Assembly (NCBI GenBank): GCA_035318925.1
Contig: DATHDS010000018.1
Span: forward strand, 1 to 32,088
Direction: 5' to 3'
Length of the DNA: 32,088 nt
DNA from: VAXT01 sp035318925
Lineage (GTDB): Bacteria > Actinomycetota > Thermoleophilia > Gaiellales > Gaiellaceae
Below the pieces are notes generated by a model. It saw only the letters and a program-made list of their open reading frames with translations. It ran no database searches and had not been told where the DNA came from. This document shows positions 16,071-23,231 of this stretch, piece after piece; the stretch's first letter is position 1; each line of letters starts with the position of its first letter. A program made the position numbers and the translations under genes.

Positions 16071-16904
16071 GTGGGACCTGGGCTCGCCACGGTGACGCAC
16101 GAGGACGGGATTGTCGCCATCTCGCGGGAGGTGAACGGCTTCACGCTGTCCGAGCTTCGGTTCCCGCCGAGCTACGTTCAGGTCGCCTTCGACCCGGAGC
16201 TGCCGTATCTCGCGCTCGTTCTCGATGGGAGCCTCGAGAAGTCCTTTCGCCGCCGAACGATGCGGCTCGACCGGGCCTGCGGGGTGGCGATGCCGGCCGG
16301 CGCGTGGCACGGCGCCCGCTTCGGAGCGGAGGGCGCTCGGATCGCGATCGTTCAGCCCAGGGATGCGTCGGGACCTGCCGCCCATTGTCTCGATCGGCTC
16401 GTCGAGCTTCGCGGGCACAGCCTCAGTTGGCTCGCCTGGCGTCTTGCCGGTGAGCTTCGCGCCTCAGATACCGCAGCGCCGCTCGCCGCCGAAGGCTTTG
16501 CCCTGGAGCTGCTGGCCGCAACGAGCCGGGAGCTGCGAGTCGAACGTCGCTCCGGCCGGCCTCAACCATGGCTGCGTTCGGCGGAAGAGCTGCTGCGCGT
16601 CCGCATCGGCGATCACATCGGGCTCACGGAGCTGGCCGAGGCGGTCGGCGTGCATCCCGCGCACCTGGCTCGCGCTTCCCGCGCCCAGTACGGCCTCTCG
16701 GTCGGCGAGTATGGTCGCCGTGTTCGGCTGATGGTGGCGGCGAAGGAGCTCGCCGGCGGCGACACGAGCGTCGCCACGATCGCGGCGCAGGCCGGGTTTG
16801 CCGATCAGAGCCACTTCACGCGGGTTTTCAAGCGCTACGTCGGAGTCACCCCGGCTCGTTACCGAGCTGAGACGCAGCGCGACGCTCGGCACGTTCCAGA
16901 GTAG
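16071..16904 (+). CDS. AraC-family transcriptional regulator with cupin-like sensor domain
   Basis: A 277-residue regulator. The N-terminal half (VAISREVNGFTLSELRFPPS, LALVLDGSLEKSFRRR, AMPAGAWHGARFG) has the cupin-like fold of AraC sensor domains, but no ligand can be named. The C-terminal 100 residues contain two helix-turn-helix motifs: IGLTELAEAVGVHPAHLARA, then SVATIAAQAGFADQSHFTRV, ending in the family phrase FKRYVGVTPARYR. The start is either GTG 16071 or GTG 16092. The region before it carries two similar elements, CTAACTAGG and GTCCTAACT, which could be operator half-sites, but this is weak. The secreted protein at 17002 lies downstream on the same strand and is a plausible, unproven target. 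Confidence 0.9.
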   Translation: MGPGLATVTHEDGIVAISREVNGFTLSELRFPPSYVQVAFDPELPYLALVLDGSLEKSFRRRTMRLDRACGVAMPAGAWHGARFGAEGARIAIVQPRDASGPAAHCLDRLVELRGHSLSWLAWRLAGELRASDTAAPLAAEGFALELLAATSRELRVERRSGRPQPWLRSAEELLRVRIGDHIGLTELAEAVGVHPAHLARASRAQYGLSVGEYGRRVRLMVAAKELAGGDTSVATIAAQAGFADQSHFTRVFKRYVGVTPARYRAETQRDARHVPE

Positions 16905-17001
16905 GCAGCGCAGGTTCAAGACGCCGCGCGGGCCTCCGCGCATGCTGGTCACGCGGGTGGCCTCGCTGCCATTCGCGCCCCTCGACAAGGAGGAAGGCCC
17001 A

Positions 17002-17529
17002 ATGCATGTGCGCAGCGTTCTGGTCCTTGCCGGCATCACCGCTCTGCTCGCCGTCCCATTCGCGGCGGCGACGGGTGGCAGCCCGGTTGTGGCATCCGCG
17101 AGCGGCGGCGTCCACTGGACGATTCCGCTGCCGAACCCGTTCGGTGTTGAGGTGCTGAGCCAACCGCTCGCGTTCGACGCCCAGAAGCACGAGGACGGCA
17201 GCGCCACCGGCAACTTCGTGTACCACCAGTACGTCGAAGGGGAGTCGTTCGACTTCCACGTCGACGTCACCTGTATGAACGTCTACGACGGGAACCGCGC
17301 CAAGATCGGCGGCCTGGTCACGTACAGCACGGATCCAACGCTCCCGCCGGGGATGTTCGCCTGGTTCCAGGTCTTCGACAACGGACAGGGTGTAAACGCC
17401 CCGCCGGATCGCTCGAGTCTCGTCGGCTTCGGGGACGAGGCCGCGAACGAGGCCTTCTGCAACAGCCCGAATCTCCCCCGCTTCGGACCATGGGACGTCC
17501 AGGGCAACGTCCAAGTCTCGCTCCCCTGA
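17002..17529 (+). CDS. Secreted protein of unknown function
   Basis: A 175-residue protein with a clear signal peptide (MHVRSVLVLAGITALLAVPF, cut near AAATG). The strong ribosome site AAGGAGGAAGG (16987-16997) fixes ATG 17002; the longer frame starting at 16798 overlaps the AraC gene and is rejected. The mature part is beta-rich (ATGNFVYHQYVEGESFDFHV), with two cysteines (DVTCMNVYDG and EAFCNSPNLP) that probably form a disulfide across a single beta-sandwich-like domain ending in WDVQGNVQVSLP. I do not recognise the family. It converges with the HAD hydrolase gene, whose stop is 21 bases away; the gap contains a small CCCC/GGGG hairpin. Confidence 0.8.
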   Translation: MHVRSVLVLAGITALLAVPFAAATGGSPVVASASGGVHWTIPLPNPFGVEVLSQPLAFDAQKHEDGSATGNFVYHQYVEGESFDFHVDVTCMNVYDGNRAKIGGLVTYSTDPTLPPGMFAWFQVFDNGQGVNAPPDRSSLVGFGDEAANEAFCNSPNLPRFGPWDVQGNVQVSLP

Positions 17530-17550
17530 CCGAGAGGCAGCCCCTGGGGC

Positions 17551-18234
17551 CTAGCGTTCGACAGTGCCGGGCAGGTCTTCGACGAGGGAGCCGAGCACAT
17601 AGTCCGCGCCGGCGGCGCGCAGCTCGTCCACGCTGAAGTGACCGCTCGCGACGCCGACGCCGATCGCGTCTGCCGCGTGCGCGGCCGAGATGTCGTTCGG
17701 CGTGTCGCCGAGCACGAGCACTAGCCGGGAGTCGAGCGCCGTGCCGAGCACCTCGCCGGCGCGTTCGATCGCCTTGCGCGTCAGCTCGCCGCGGTCGGCC
17801 GAGTCCGAGCCGTAGCCTCCGAAGGAGAAAAAGCGGTTCAGGTCGGCGCGCGCGAGCTTGATGTGCGCGGCCGCCTCCACGGCTCCCGTCGTGATCCCGA
17901 GCGGGAAGCCGGCTTTGGCGAGCCGCGGGAGCAGCTCCTCGACGCCGGCGAGCACCTTGTAGCCGGGTGACGCCGCCACCTCCTCCGGCAGTCGCAGCAG
18001 ATAGTGCGAGATCACCTTCGCCAACTCCTCCGGCGATGGCTCATGACCGATCACACTTGTGAACGTGAGCCGGCCGACGACCGGATCGGTCATCCCCGCC
18101 TCGGTGAACTTCCCGATGTCCGCGGGGATCCCGTACAGCTCGTCGAAGGCCCAGCGCCAGCTCCGCGTGCCGGCGCCGCCGGTCGTGAGCAGCAGCCCGT
18201 CGACGTCGAAGAGGATCGCCTGTGGTCGTTCCAA
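17551..18234 (-). CDS. HAD-superfamily hydrolase (phosphoglycolate phosphatase-like)
   Basis: A 227-residue protein starting at TTG 18234. It has HAD motif I at the very start (ILFDVDGLLLTTGG; the first Asp is the nucleophile), an alpha-helical cap of subclass I, motif II LGITTGAVE, motif III Lys in the region LTRKAIERAG, and motif IV LVLVLGDTPNDISAAHAA with the metal-binding acidic residues. The second Asp of DVDG would serve as acid/base. It probably removes phosphate from a small phosphorylated metabolite. The start lies six bases after the stop of the ferredoxin-reductase-like gene, so the two are likely co-transcribed. Confidence 0.88.
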   Translation of the reverse strand: MERPQAILFDVDGLLLTTGGAGTRSWRWAFDELYGIPADIGKFTEAGMTDPVVGRLTFTSVIGHEPSPEELAKVISHYLLRLPEEVAASPGYKVLAGVEELLPRLAKAGFPLGITTGAVEAAAHIKLARADLNRFFSFGGYGSDSADRGELTRKAIERAGEVLGTALDSRLVLVLGDTPNDISAAHAADAIGVGVASGHFSVDELRAAGADYVLGSLVEDLPGTVER

Positions 18235-18240
18235 CGAGGT

Positions 18241-18951
18241 CTAGTAGCCGCTGAAGCGGGCGGCCTTGACCTGCTCCTCGGACACGCCCGCGGCTTTGAG
18301 CTTCTCCGCGACGCCCTCGACCATGGCCGGAGGCCCCGCGATCACGTACGTGTGCGACTCGAGCTCGTCGTCGAGGTGGTCGCGAAGCAAGTCGGCGTCG
18401 ATCCGCCTCGACTCCCCGTCCCAGGATGAGTCGTCGGTCATGGTGAGGACCACCTGGAGACCTGGGATCGCCTGCTCGAGCTCGGCGAGCTCGTCGAGAA
18501 AGGCGGCCGACTCGCGTTCGCGGTTCGAGTAGACGAGCGTGATCCTGTAGGGAAGCTGCTGCTCGGCGATGTAGCGGAGCATGGAATGGAAGACCGTGAT
18601 CCCGATCCCACCGGCGACGAACACGTAGTGCGGATCGGTGTCCTTCGGCAGCGTGAAGTCCCCTTTTGGCTGCTCGACGTCGACCTCCGCTCCGATCGGC
18701 AGCTCGGCGAGCGAGCGCTTGAAGGCGCTGTCACGCAGGCGCGTGCAGAGGCCGAGCACCCCGCGTTCGTTCGGGGAGGTGACGACCGAGATGTGCCGCC
18801 GAGGCCCCTTCTCGTCGTCGTAGGGCGGATCGAGCAGCTCGACCCAGAAGTACTGGCCCGGCTCGAAGTCGACCTCTTCGCCGAGCAGGTCGAAGACGAC
18901 CATCAGCGTCCCCTTTGCGACCTCCCGCTTCTCCTTGATCTGCGCGCGCAT
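18241..18951 (-). CDS. FAD/NAD(P)H ferredoxin-reductase-like flavoprotein
   Basis: A 236-residue single-module flavoprotein. The FAD-binding barrel has FEPGQYFWVEL and RRHISVVTSPNE, the equivalent of the RxYS flavin motif. The NAD(P)-binding half has FVAGGIGITVFHSMLRY, LVYSNRERESAAFLDEL and the C-terminal HTYVIAGPPAMVEGVAEKLK. No plant-type 2Fe-2S ferredoxin domain is present, so the electron partner must be separate. I prefer ATG 18951 because TATTTT ends six bases upstream. GTG 18975 would add eight residues and place translation upstream of that box. It is probably the first gene of a pair with the HAD hydrolase. Confidence 0.88.
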   Translation of the reverse strand: MRAQIKEKREVAKGTLMVVFDLLGEEVDFEPGQYFWVELLDPPYDDEKGPRRHISVVTSPNERGVLGLCTRLRDSAFKRSLAELPIGAEVDVEQPKGDFTLPKDTDPHYVFVAGGIGITVFHSMLRYIAEQQLPYRITLVYSNRERESAAFLDELAELEQAIPGLQVVLTMTDDSSWDGESRRIDADLLRDHLDDELESHTYVIAGPPAMVEGVAEKLKAAGVSEEQVKAARFSGY

Positions 18952-18957
18952 GTCTCC

Positions 18958-18963
18958 AAAATA
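18958..18963 (-). promoter_or_regulatory. Candidate -10 box for flavoprotein gene
   Basis: TATTTT on the minus strand is followed by GGAGAC and ATG 18951. GGAG is too close to the ATG for an ideal ribosome site, so leaderless initiation is plausible. Confidence 0.35.
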
Positions 18964-18999
18964 CAACGCTTGCACCGAAACGGTTTGGGCGACCGCTCA

Positions 19000-19025
19000 G
19001 AGAGCCCGGCGGGTGCCGGGCTCTC
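19000..19025 (-). terminator. Perfect 11-bp hairpin, probable terminator of the PepSY-like gene
   Basis: GAGAGCCCGGC (19000-19010) and GCCGGGCTCTC (19015-19025) pair perfectly around a four-base loop, 12 bases beyond the stop of the gene at 19038. The hairpin lies between two same-strand genes and is ideally placed to end the upstream transcript. No U-tract follows, so it may be a U-less intrinsic terminator or an RNA-stabilising stem. Confidence 0.6.
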
Positions 19026-19037
19026 GGTGCGGCCGTG

Positions 19038-19412
19038 CTACGGGCCGGACTTGACGCTGACGACGTCGAACGACTTGTTCACGTAGACCGTGACCCTGCT
19101 GCCGTCGGCCTTCGTCATGTGCGCCTCGTACGCGGCGTTGCCGTCCGCGTCCGTCTCGACGCGGTCGATCGTGCCGCCGCTGACCTTTGCGAGGGCCGCT
19201 GCTCGGACCTGGGCCAGAGCGTTGCCGGTGAGCGGCGTCTCGTCGGCACGCTGAGGAGGCAGGCCCGCGGGAGCTCGACCGGATGCGATCGCGCCCGAGC
19301 CGTTGCTGGAACTGCCGCCCCCGGAGGCCGCGCCGGCGATCGCCGACCCTCCGAGGGCGAGCGCCGTGATCGACGCGGCGATCAGTGCGATGTTCTTGGC
19401 TCTGTTCGTCAT
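19038..19412 (-). CDS. Small exported PepSY-like domain protein
   Basis: A 124-residue protein. ATG 19412 has the ribosome site AAAGGAAG. The N-terminus (MTNRAKNIALIAASITALAL) is a signal peptide or anchor, followed by a low-complexity Gly/Ser linker (SGGGSSSNGSG). The C-terminal part, LAQVRAAALAKVSGGTIDRV, then DGNAAYEAHMTKADGSRVTV and YVNKSFDVVSV, has the helix plus beta-sheet pattern of PepSY domains, which are often peptidase-inhibitory or regulatory domains outside the membrane. It is a stand-alone unit: a hairpin terminator follows it, and 75 bases separate it from the GrpB gene. No partner protease is encoded nearby. Confidence 0.75.
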   Translation of the reverse strand: MTNRAKNIALIAASITALALGGSAIAGAASGGGSSSNGSGAIASGRAPAGLPPQRADETPLTGNALAQVRAAALAKVSGGTIDRVETDADGNAAYEAHMTKADGSRVTVYVNKSFDVVSVKSGP

Positions 19413-19487
19413 GGTCTTCCTTTCGTTCGGGGATGGTGCGGACTTCCCCAGGAGACCAGGGCAACCTGAGACCGAGATGAGGCGCGG

Positions 19488-20051
19488 CTAAGAAGTTCCT
19501 CTGAATGCGCGCGCGAGGATCTCTTCGACCACCGCGGTCTTCGCGTCGGCGTAGTCCTGCACGTAGCGCCACTCCTTTGCGGCGAGCCCCCGCTTCGTCC
19601 GCTCGTACAGCGCCCGATCCGCCGCGTTGGCGCGGATCCGGTCCCGGAAGCGGAGCATGCGGTCGATCTCGGGGCACCCTTCTGAAAAGACGTGCAGGTT
19701 CACGTTCGTGTCCGGCCCCTTGAAGACTCGGTGCTCGTACCAGTCGGGCTCGCGGATGCGGAGCACGTAACGGGCCGCCTCGAGCGCCGGGGCGTACGCC
19801 TGCTCGTCGGCCGAGTCGGGCACGGCGAGCGTGATGTCGATGATCGGCTTGGCCGCGAGCCCGGGCACGGAGGTCGAGCCGGTGTGCTCGACGAGCACCG
19901 CGCGCTCGCCGAGCGCTGCGCGGATCCTCTCGGCCTCGCGCATGAAGAGGCCCGGCCAGGCGGGGTCGTACTCGACGAGCTCGATCGGCCCCGAGACCGG
20001 TTTGAGCTCGCCGACGGTGACGGCTTGGAGCTCCTCCTCCCGCTCCGACAT
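19488..20051 (-). CDS. GrpB family protein (nucleotidyltransferase fold)
   Basis: A 187-residue protein with the GrpB/UPF0157 pattern: IELVEYDPAWPGLFMREAER, then VEHTGSTSVPGLAAKPIIDI, whose GSTSVPG and paired acidic residues recall the nucleotidyltransferase active-site loop. The conserved ending is HVFSEGCPEIDRMLRFRDRI, TKRGLAAKEW and YADAKTAVVEEI. Biochemical function is unknown in the family; a similar domain is fused to dephospho-CoA kinase in some actinobacteria. Its ATG at 20051 directly abuts the stop codon of the upstream cupin gene, so the two form a tight unit. Confidence 0.88.
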   Translation of the reverse strand: MSEREEELQAVTVGELKPVSGPIELVEYDPAWPGLFMREAERIRAALGERAVLVEHTGSTSVPGLAAKPIIDITLAVPDSADEQAYAPALEAARYVLRIREPDWYEHRVFKGPDTNVNLHVFSEGCPEIDRMLRFRDRIRANAADRALYERTKRGLAAKEWRYVQDYADAKTAVVEEILARAFRGTS

Positions 20052-20582
20052 TCAGAGAGGCCAGGCGGCGCGCACAGGCTTGTACTCCCGCGACCGGTCG
20101 CGGTAGGCCTCGCTCGCCATGTCAGTGTCCACGGGCGCCGACGCTCCGTGGCGCGCGGCGAGGATGCTCACCGGGTAGTGCAGCTTCTTGCCTTCGCCGC
20201 GGACGCCGACCATCAGGATCGCGCACGGCCCATCGCCGACCCCGACGAGGATGTCGTGCGTCCCCGGCGCGCAGTGGAAGAAGTCCCAGGCCCTGAGCCG
20301 GCGTTCCTGCTCCTCGACGACGAGGATGCACTCGCCCGACAGCACAAGAAAGGCCTCCTGCACCGTCTCGGAGTGGTACATCCCGTTCGGCTGGCCGGGC
20401 TGGACGACGTGGACGCCGATCCCGTACTGCTCGAACCCGCCCTCGGGCTCGAGGTCAGACCACTCGCCGCCCTCCTCGCTCCGCATCCAGCGGGCCTCGG
20501 CAAGGTTCACCACGAACCAACCGGGGCTCGCCACGATCGCGCCGGCTTCGGTCTGTTCGATTCTGGCCTCTTCCGCAGCCAC
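20052..20582 (-). CDS. Cupin-domain protein
   Basis: A 176-residue protein starting at GTG 20582. The central cupin motif 1 reads GMYHSETVQEAFLVLSGEC and motif 2 FHCAPGTHDILVGVGDGPC, with His and Glu residues positioned as metal ligands. N-terminal residues (ASPGWFVVNLAEARWMRSE) form the entry strand of the barrel, and the C-terminal tail is charged. It could be a small-molecule-binding or sugar-isomerase-like cupin; no substrate can be named. TAGTGT ends six bases before the GTG, suggesting a leaderless transcript that continues into the GrpB gene. The TetR gene ends 16 bases upstream on the same strand. Confidence 0.85.
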   Translation of the reverse strand: MAAEEARIEQTEAGAIVASPGWFVVNLAEARWMRSEEGGEWSDLEPEGGFEQYGIGVHVVQPGQPNGMYHSETVQEAFLVLSGECILVVEEQERRLRAWDFFHCAPGTHDILVGVGDGPCAILMVGVRGEGKKLHYPVSILAARHGASAPVDTDMASEAYRDRSREYKPVRAAWPL

Positions 20583-20588
20583 GTCGAG

Positions 20589-20594
20589 ACACTA
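20589..20594 (-). promoter_or_regulatory. Candidate -10 box for cupin/GrpB unit
   Basis: TAGTGT on the minus strand ends six bases before GTG 20582. It lies in the 16-base gap after the TetR gene and would allow expression of cupin and GrpB independently of tetR. Confidence 0.35.
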
Positions 20595-20598
20595 ATCG

Positions 20599-21198
20599 CT
20601 AGTCAGAGGCGAGAAGCGGCCCCAGGCCCTGGAGCCGTGCGACGAGCGCTTCGGTTCGCTCGCGGTCCTCATCCAAATGGGTGACGAGGTTGAGGCCGAG
20701 ATAGAAGGTCGTGACCGCGTAGGCGAGCTCCCGCAAGGGCACGGCCTCCGCGACCGGGAGGCCCGCGAGCGCCTTCGTCAACGCCTCCTCGCACAGCTCG
20801 ATCCACGGCTCCATCCGCGCCAGCACCTCCCGTGCCAGCTCTGGTCGCGCGACACTGCCGGCGATCATCTGGGAGACGACGGTCATGTGGCCGAGGTCGC
20901 GATCCTCGCGGTAGATCCGAGCCGCGACCTCCGCGAGCTCGGTTGCGGTCTCGGCCTTTGCGACCGCCTCGCGATACCGGACGAGGCGCTCCTCGCTCGT
21001 CTGGTCGAGAGCGGCAAGGAGGAGGCCGTCGAGGGTGCCGAAGTGGTAGAAGATCAGCGCTTGGTTGAAGCCGCCCGCGCGCGCGATCGCGCGTGAGGTG
21101 GCGCCCGAGAACCCCTCTGTCTTCAACGTTTCGAGCGCGGCCTCGACGATGCGCTTTCGCGTCGCCTCGCCGGTTGGCCTACCAGGTTTCTTGTTCAT
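20599..21198 (-). CDS. TetR-family transcriptional repressor
   Basis: A 199-residue regulator. The N-terminal helix-turn-helix is clear: KRIVEAALETLKTEGFSGAT, SRAIARAGGFNQALIFYHFG, then TLDGLLLAALDQTS (about residues 14-70). The C-terminal alpha-helical domain, including a segment around ELAYAVTTFYLGLNLVTHLD, is the ligand and dimerisation domain; its inducer is unknown. It diverges from the DUF2071 gene across a 27-base AT-rich gap, so autoregulation and control of DUF2071 are likely by analogy with many TetR genes. ATG 21198 is used; no strong ribosome site is present. Confidence 0.92.
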   Translation of the reverse strand: MNKKPGRPTGEATRKRIVEAALETLKTEGFSGATSRAIARAGGFNQALIFYHFGTLDGLLLAALDQTSEERLVRYREAVAKAETATELAEVAARIYREDRDLGHMTVVSQMIAGSVARPELAREVLARMEPWIELCEEALTKALAGLPVAEAVPLRELAYAVTTFYLGLNLVTHLDEDRERTEALVARLQGLGPLLASD

Positions 21199-21225
21199 GT
21201 GGTTTAATCAATCGATCAATAAACA
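21199..21225. promoter_or_regulatory. AT-rich divergent control region, probable TetR operator
   Basis: This 27-base gap is strikingly AT-rich for the window. It contains the palindrome ATCGAT and two copies of TCAAT separated by three bases, flanked by TTTA on the left and TAAA on the right. Promoters of both genes must lie in or overlap it. The operator assignment rests on position and composition only. Confidence 0.45.
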
Positions 21226-22026
21226 ATGTCTAGTCAGATGGTAGCTGTACAGCCTGCGAATGCGACGACCGAGCCGATCTGGCTCCTGGCGCAGCGCTGG
21301 AGCGACCTTCTGTTCGCGCACTGGCCCGTCGATGCCGACGCGCTTGCCCGGCACCTGCCGGCGGGGGTCGAGCCGGATCTCCACGAGGGACGGGCGTGGG
21401 TGGCGATCGTCGCGTTTCGCATGGACGGGACGCGGCCTGCGGTGGGGCCGAGGCGACTCACTCTGCGCCCGATCCCCGAGCTCAACGTCCGCACCTACGT
21501 CCGCGTGCGCGGCGTGCCCGGCGTGTGGTTTCTGAGCCTCGATGCGTCGAGCCCGTTCTTCGTGACCGCGGGCCGGGCGCTCTACGGCCTTCCCTACCGC
21601 CTCGCGCGGATGGCCACGCTTGTCGAAGGTGAGCGCGTCCATTTCCTCAGCTCGCGTCGTGGTGCCTCCTTCGCAGCGAGCTACGAGCCGTGCGGCGCCG
21701 GGGGTCAGGCCGAGCCACGCTCCCTCGAGCACTTCCTCGTCGAGCGCTACCGGCTCTTCTCCTGGTGGCGCGGGCGTCTGATCACGGCCGTCGTCGCGCA
21801 CCAGCGCTGGCCGCTGCAACCGGTGAGCGTGCAGATCGACGTGAACGGGATGGCGCCGGCCGGGCTTTCCTTTTCCGGCCGTCCGATCGTGCATTTCTCG
21901 GCCTCCGTCGACGCCCGGATCTCGGTTCCGCAGCCCCTCTCCGCGCTACAGTCGAGCGCGTGGCGGGATTACGCGACGCCGTTGCCTCCGAAGCGCTCGA
22001 GGCGAACCGAGCCGCTTCGAGCCTGA
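21226..22026 (+). CDS. DUF2071 (YqjF-like) family protein
   Basis: A 266-residue protein with the YqjF/DUF2071 pattern: LAQRWSDLLFAHWPVDADAL, HLPAGVEPDLHEGRAWVAIV, ELNVRTYVRVRGVPGVWFLS, DASSPFFVTAGRALYGLPYR and the late SFEHFL-like segment SLEHFLVERYRLFSWWRGRL. The fold resembles acetoacetate decarboxylase, but the catalytic Lys of that family cannot be placed with confidence, so no enzyme activity is claimed. It is divergently transcribed from a TetR regulator, which suggests induction by a small molecule. Its last 67 bases overlap the start of proA, and the proA promoter seems to lie inside it. Confidence 0.88.
   Translation: MSSQMVAVQPANATTEPIWLLAQRWSDLLFAHWPVDADALARHLPAGVEPDLHEGRAWVAIVAFRMDGTRPAVGPRRLTLRPIPELNVRTYVRVRGVPGVWFLSLDASSPFFVTAGRALYGLPYRLARMATLVEGERVHFLSSRRGASFAASYEPCGAGGQAEPRSLEHFLVERYRLFSWWRGRLITAVVAHQRWPLQPVSVQIDVNGMAPAGLSFSGRPIVHFSASVDARISVPQPLSALQSSAWRDYATPLPPKRSRRTEPLRA
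21947..21952 (+). promoter_or_regulatory. Candidate -10 box for leaderless proA
   Basis: TACAGT is followed by seven bases and GTG 21960. It lies within the 3' coding part of the DUF2071 gene and would let proA be transcribed independently of TetR control. Confidence 0.4.
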
Positions 22027-23231
22027 CCGACGACGCGGTCGCCGCGGTGCTCGTCGCCGCTGCCGCGCTGGTCCGGGAACGCCGGGCGGAGATCCTGGGG
22101 GCGAACGCCGCGGATTACGAGGCGGCTGAAGGGAAGCTCGACGAGGGCATGCTCGACCGGCTGAAGCTGGACGACAAGCGTGTCGAAGCGCTCGCGGAGG
22201 AGGTCGACGCAGTCGCCGCGATCGACCCGCTCGAGCGCGAGATCGATTCCTGGACGTTGCCGAACGGGCTCCAGGTCAGCGAGCGCCGGATCCCGATCGG
22301 CGTCGTCGGCGCGAACTTCGAGGCACGCCCCAACGTCGCCCTCGATGTCGCCGGCCAGCTGCTCAAGAGCCTGAACACGGCCGTTCTGCGCACCGGCGGC
22401 GCGGCGCTGCGAACCGTGACCGTCCTCGTCGACGACGTCCTCAGGCCGGCGCTGGAGGGAGCCGGGCTGCCGCCGGGTGCGGTCGGGCTCGTGCGCTCGG
22501 CCGACCGCGAGGGCGCACGAGTGCTCGTGACGATGCCGGAGCGGATACCACTCGTGATCCTGCGCGGCAGCGGGCAGACCACGGCCGAGCTTGCGCGGTT
22601 GGCCGCCGAGCACGGGGTGCGCACCCTGGCCCACGCCGAGGGCGGCGGTGTGCTCTACGTGCACTCCGAGGCCGACCGCGACCGCGCGCTAGCGATGACC
22701 GAGGCGACGCTCGACCGGCTCGGCGTGTGCAACCGGCTGAACCTCGCGCTCGTCGATCGCGCGGCCGCTCCGCTCCTGCCCGACCTGCTCGCAATCTTCG
22801 CGGAGAAGGACCTCGACGTGCGCGGAACGAAGCGGGCGATCGAGGTGGCGGGCGACGGAGTCCTCCCGCACGACCGAGACCGGCTCGGCTACGAATGGGC
22901 GAACGAGGCCGAGCGCGTTGCGACCGTCACACTGGACGTCGTCGACGACCTGGACGACGCGCTGCGGATCGCCAACGAGGAGACATCGGGGCTCGCGGCC
23001 GGAATCGTGACCGAGAACGAAGAAGCGGCGAATCGATTTCTCGACGGGTACCGGGGCACAGCGGCTTTCTGGCACGCTTCGACGCGGTTCACCGACGGCT
23101 TCGCGCTGACCGGCTCGCCCGAGACCGGCATCAACGTCGACAACGTCCCCGGCCCGCGCGGCCCGGTCACCTACCGCGACCTCTGGCTGCGCCAGTACCG
23201 AGTCGTCGGGGATGGCACTCAGACGCGTTGA
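21960..23231 (+). CDS. proA: Gamma-glutamyl phosphate reductase (glutamate-5-semialdehyde dehydrogenase)
   Basis: The second enzyme of proline synthesis: it reduces gamma-glutamyl phosphate to glutamate-5-semialdehyde with NADPH. The 423-residue length is typical. Recognised blocks are RIPIGVVGANFEARPNVALD, LKSLNTAVLRTGGAALRT, ERIPLVILRGSG, LDRLGVCNRLNLALVD with the catalytic Cys, GLAAGIVTENEEAANRFLD, HASTRFTDGFALTGSPETGI and RGPVTYRDLWLRQY. GTG 21960 matches the expected N-terminus (VAGLRDAVASEALEANRAAS) and is preceded by a -10 box. The stop overlaps the proB start by four bases (TTGA). Confidence 0.93.
   Translation: MAGLRDAVASEALEANRAASSLTDDAVAAVLVAAAALVRERRAEILGANAADYEAAEGKLDEGMLDRLKLDDKRVEALAEEVDAVAAIDPLEREIDSWTLPNGLQVSERRIPIGVVGANFEARPNVALDVAGQLLKSLNTAVLRTGGAALRTVTVLVDDVLRPALEGAGLPPGAVGLVRSADREGARVLVTMPERIPLVILRGSGQTTAELARLAAEHGVRTLAHAEGGGVLYVHSEADRDRALAMTEATLDRLGVCNRLNLALVDRAAAPLLPDLLAIFAEKDLDVRGTKRAIEVAGDGVLPHDRDRLGYEWANEAERVATVTLDVVDDLDDALRIANEETSGLAAGIVTENEEAANRFLDGYRGTAAFWHASTRFTDGFALTGSPETGINVDNVPGPRGPVTYRDLWLRQYRVVGDGTQTR

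Noticed and set aside
15528..16418. N-terminal extension of typA to a 929-aa protein
   Set aside because: The extension lies entirely opposite greA and the start of the AraC gene and has no similarity to TypA.
17530..17550. CCCC/GGGG inverted repeat between convergent genes as a bidirectional terminator
   Set aside because: Stem is very short and has no U-tract; not distinguishable from chance in GC-rich DNA.
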